Assembly: GCA_964017065.1 (NCBI GenBank)
Contig: OZ024785.1
Location: 11,983,086-12,047,085 of the forward strand
Direction of reading: 5' to 3'
Length of the DNA stretch: 64,000 nt
From: Haliclona indistincta
Lineage: Eukaryota; Porifera; Demospongiae; Haplosclerida; Chalinidae
A model generated the notes under the pieces. That model did no database searches. It had not been told where the DNA came from and was given only the letters and a program-made list of their open reading frames with translations. Each line of letters opens with the position of its first letter. The first letter of the stretch is position 1. The position numbers and the translations under genes were made by a program. Of this stretch, positions 63,725 to 64,000 are shown in pieces.

Positions 63725-64000
63725 TCGACCATCAACACTTTAGACCTAACGACAACAACACATTCCAATACATTTTGTTTACTGGCAACACAGTTCAAGA
63801 AACGGTTAGATCGTTTAAATTATGGTTTTTTGGGGTGGTCAATGGTCATGGAGGTGCGAAGGGTAGGTTCATCCCTCCGACAGAATTTGACATAGGAAAT
63901 ATTTTCATCTACCACGAGCTGCATCTGGTAAGCTGTAATTTTGTTAGACAAATTATTGTTTTTTGTACAGAATGTCTTTCAGCAAATTGTGGCGGACCTG
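63725..64000 (+). other. Possible exon pair running off the right edge
   Basis: A frame open from about 63722 reads LDHQHFRPNDNNTFQYILFT, then GNTVQETVRSFKLWFFGVVN, then GHGGAKGRFIPPTEFDIGNI and FIYHELHL, ending at a GT donor (63928). A 43 bp intron (63928-63970, GTAAGC..TGTACAG) joins it in frame to NVFQQIVADL, which runs to the window end. The clean in-frame join supports a real gene. I do not recognise the family. The FFGVVNGHGG string resembles the PP2C motif FGVxDGHGG, but the key Asp is Asn and no other PP2C motif is visible. Confidence 0.35.

Noticed and set aside
63826..63870. FFGVVNGHGGA as a PP2C phosphatase motif
   Set aside because: The metal-binding Asp of the motif is Asn and none of the other PP2C motifs are visible on either side.

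Overview
The window reads as nuclear DNA of an early-branching marine invertebrate, most likely a sponge or sponge-like animal. It is AT-rich, and the introns that can be placed are very short (43-62 bp with GT..AG ends). The protein families present (DUF6589 proteins, Helentrons, HIRAN proteins, P-element-like and Penelope-like pieces, RPA-like OB-fold proteins) are those I associate with sponges and cnidarians. No species can be fixed from the sequence alone. No rRNA, tRNA, CRISPR array or clear conserved host gene was found. Almost every recognisable coding block is a transposable element or an element-associated gene, most of them broken.

Region by region: 0.9-2.5 kb holds a RecQ-like helicase pseudogene and an unnamed coding-like block. 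A Tigger/pogo transposon lies at 2.5-5.0 kb with a 0.2 kb internal inversion. Remnants of a Ulp1-like protease, a BEN-like domain and a third domain lie at 5.6-7.6 kb. A seven-exon DUF6589 gene with open, phase-compatible exons lies at 8.3-11.3 kb and runs in frame into a Helentron (11.3-19.9 kb). The Helentron is split by a complete 4.07 kb TA-target transposon (11617-15685) that carries a transposase gene and, on the opposite strand, a HIRAN-domain gene. The left terminal repeat of that transposon is itself split by a 201 bp MITE.

After a TTAA-flanked MITE (19.9-20.6 kb), an RPA-like OB-fold gene family has three members, near 21.7, 26.5 and 46.6 kb. Two of them follow directly on long tandem repeats. 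Between 23 and 28 kb lie a transposase-like remnant, a HECT-like E3 ligase piece and repeat blocks that recur in a different order at 41.1-42.6 kb. From 32 to 43.5 kb there are pieces of a proline-repeat gene and of Tc1, P-element, Penelope, YqaJ exonuclease, SWIM finger, BEL/Pao and tyrosine-recombinase elements. From 48 to 50 kb there are a cysteine-rich zinc protein and a Harbinger transposase. From 52 to 60.3 kb a partly duplicated Mutator-like gene family is present, one copy split by a 1359 bp element with a TATT duplication. A pogo-type MITE containing an older repeat lies at 62.6-63.5 kb, and two possible exons reach the right edge.

The complete 4.07 kb transposon is the most coherent functional unit: identical 41 bp terminal repeats, a TA duplication, an apparently intact spliced transposase with a D-D-E triad, and a convergent spliced HIRAN protein that could recognise DNA ends or repair intermediates during transposition.
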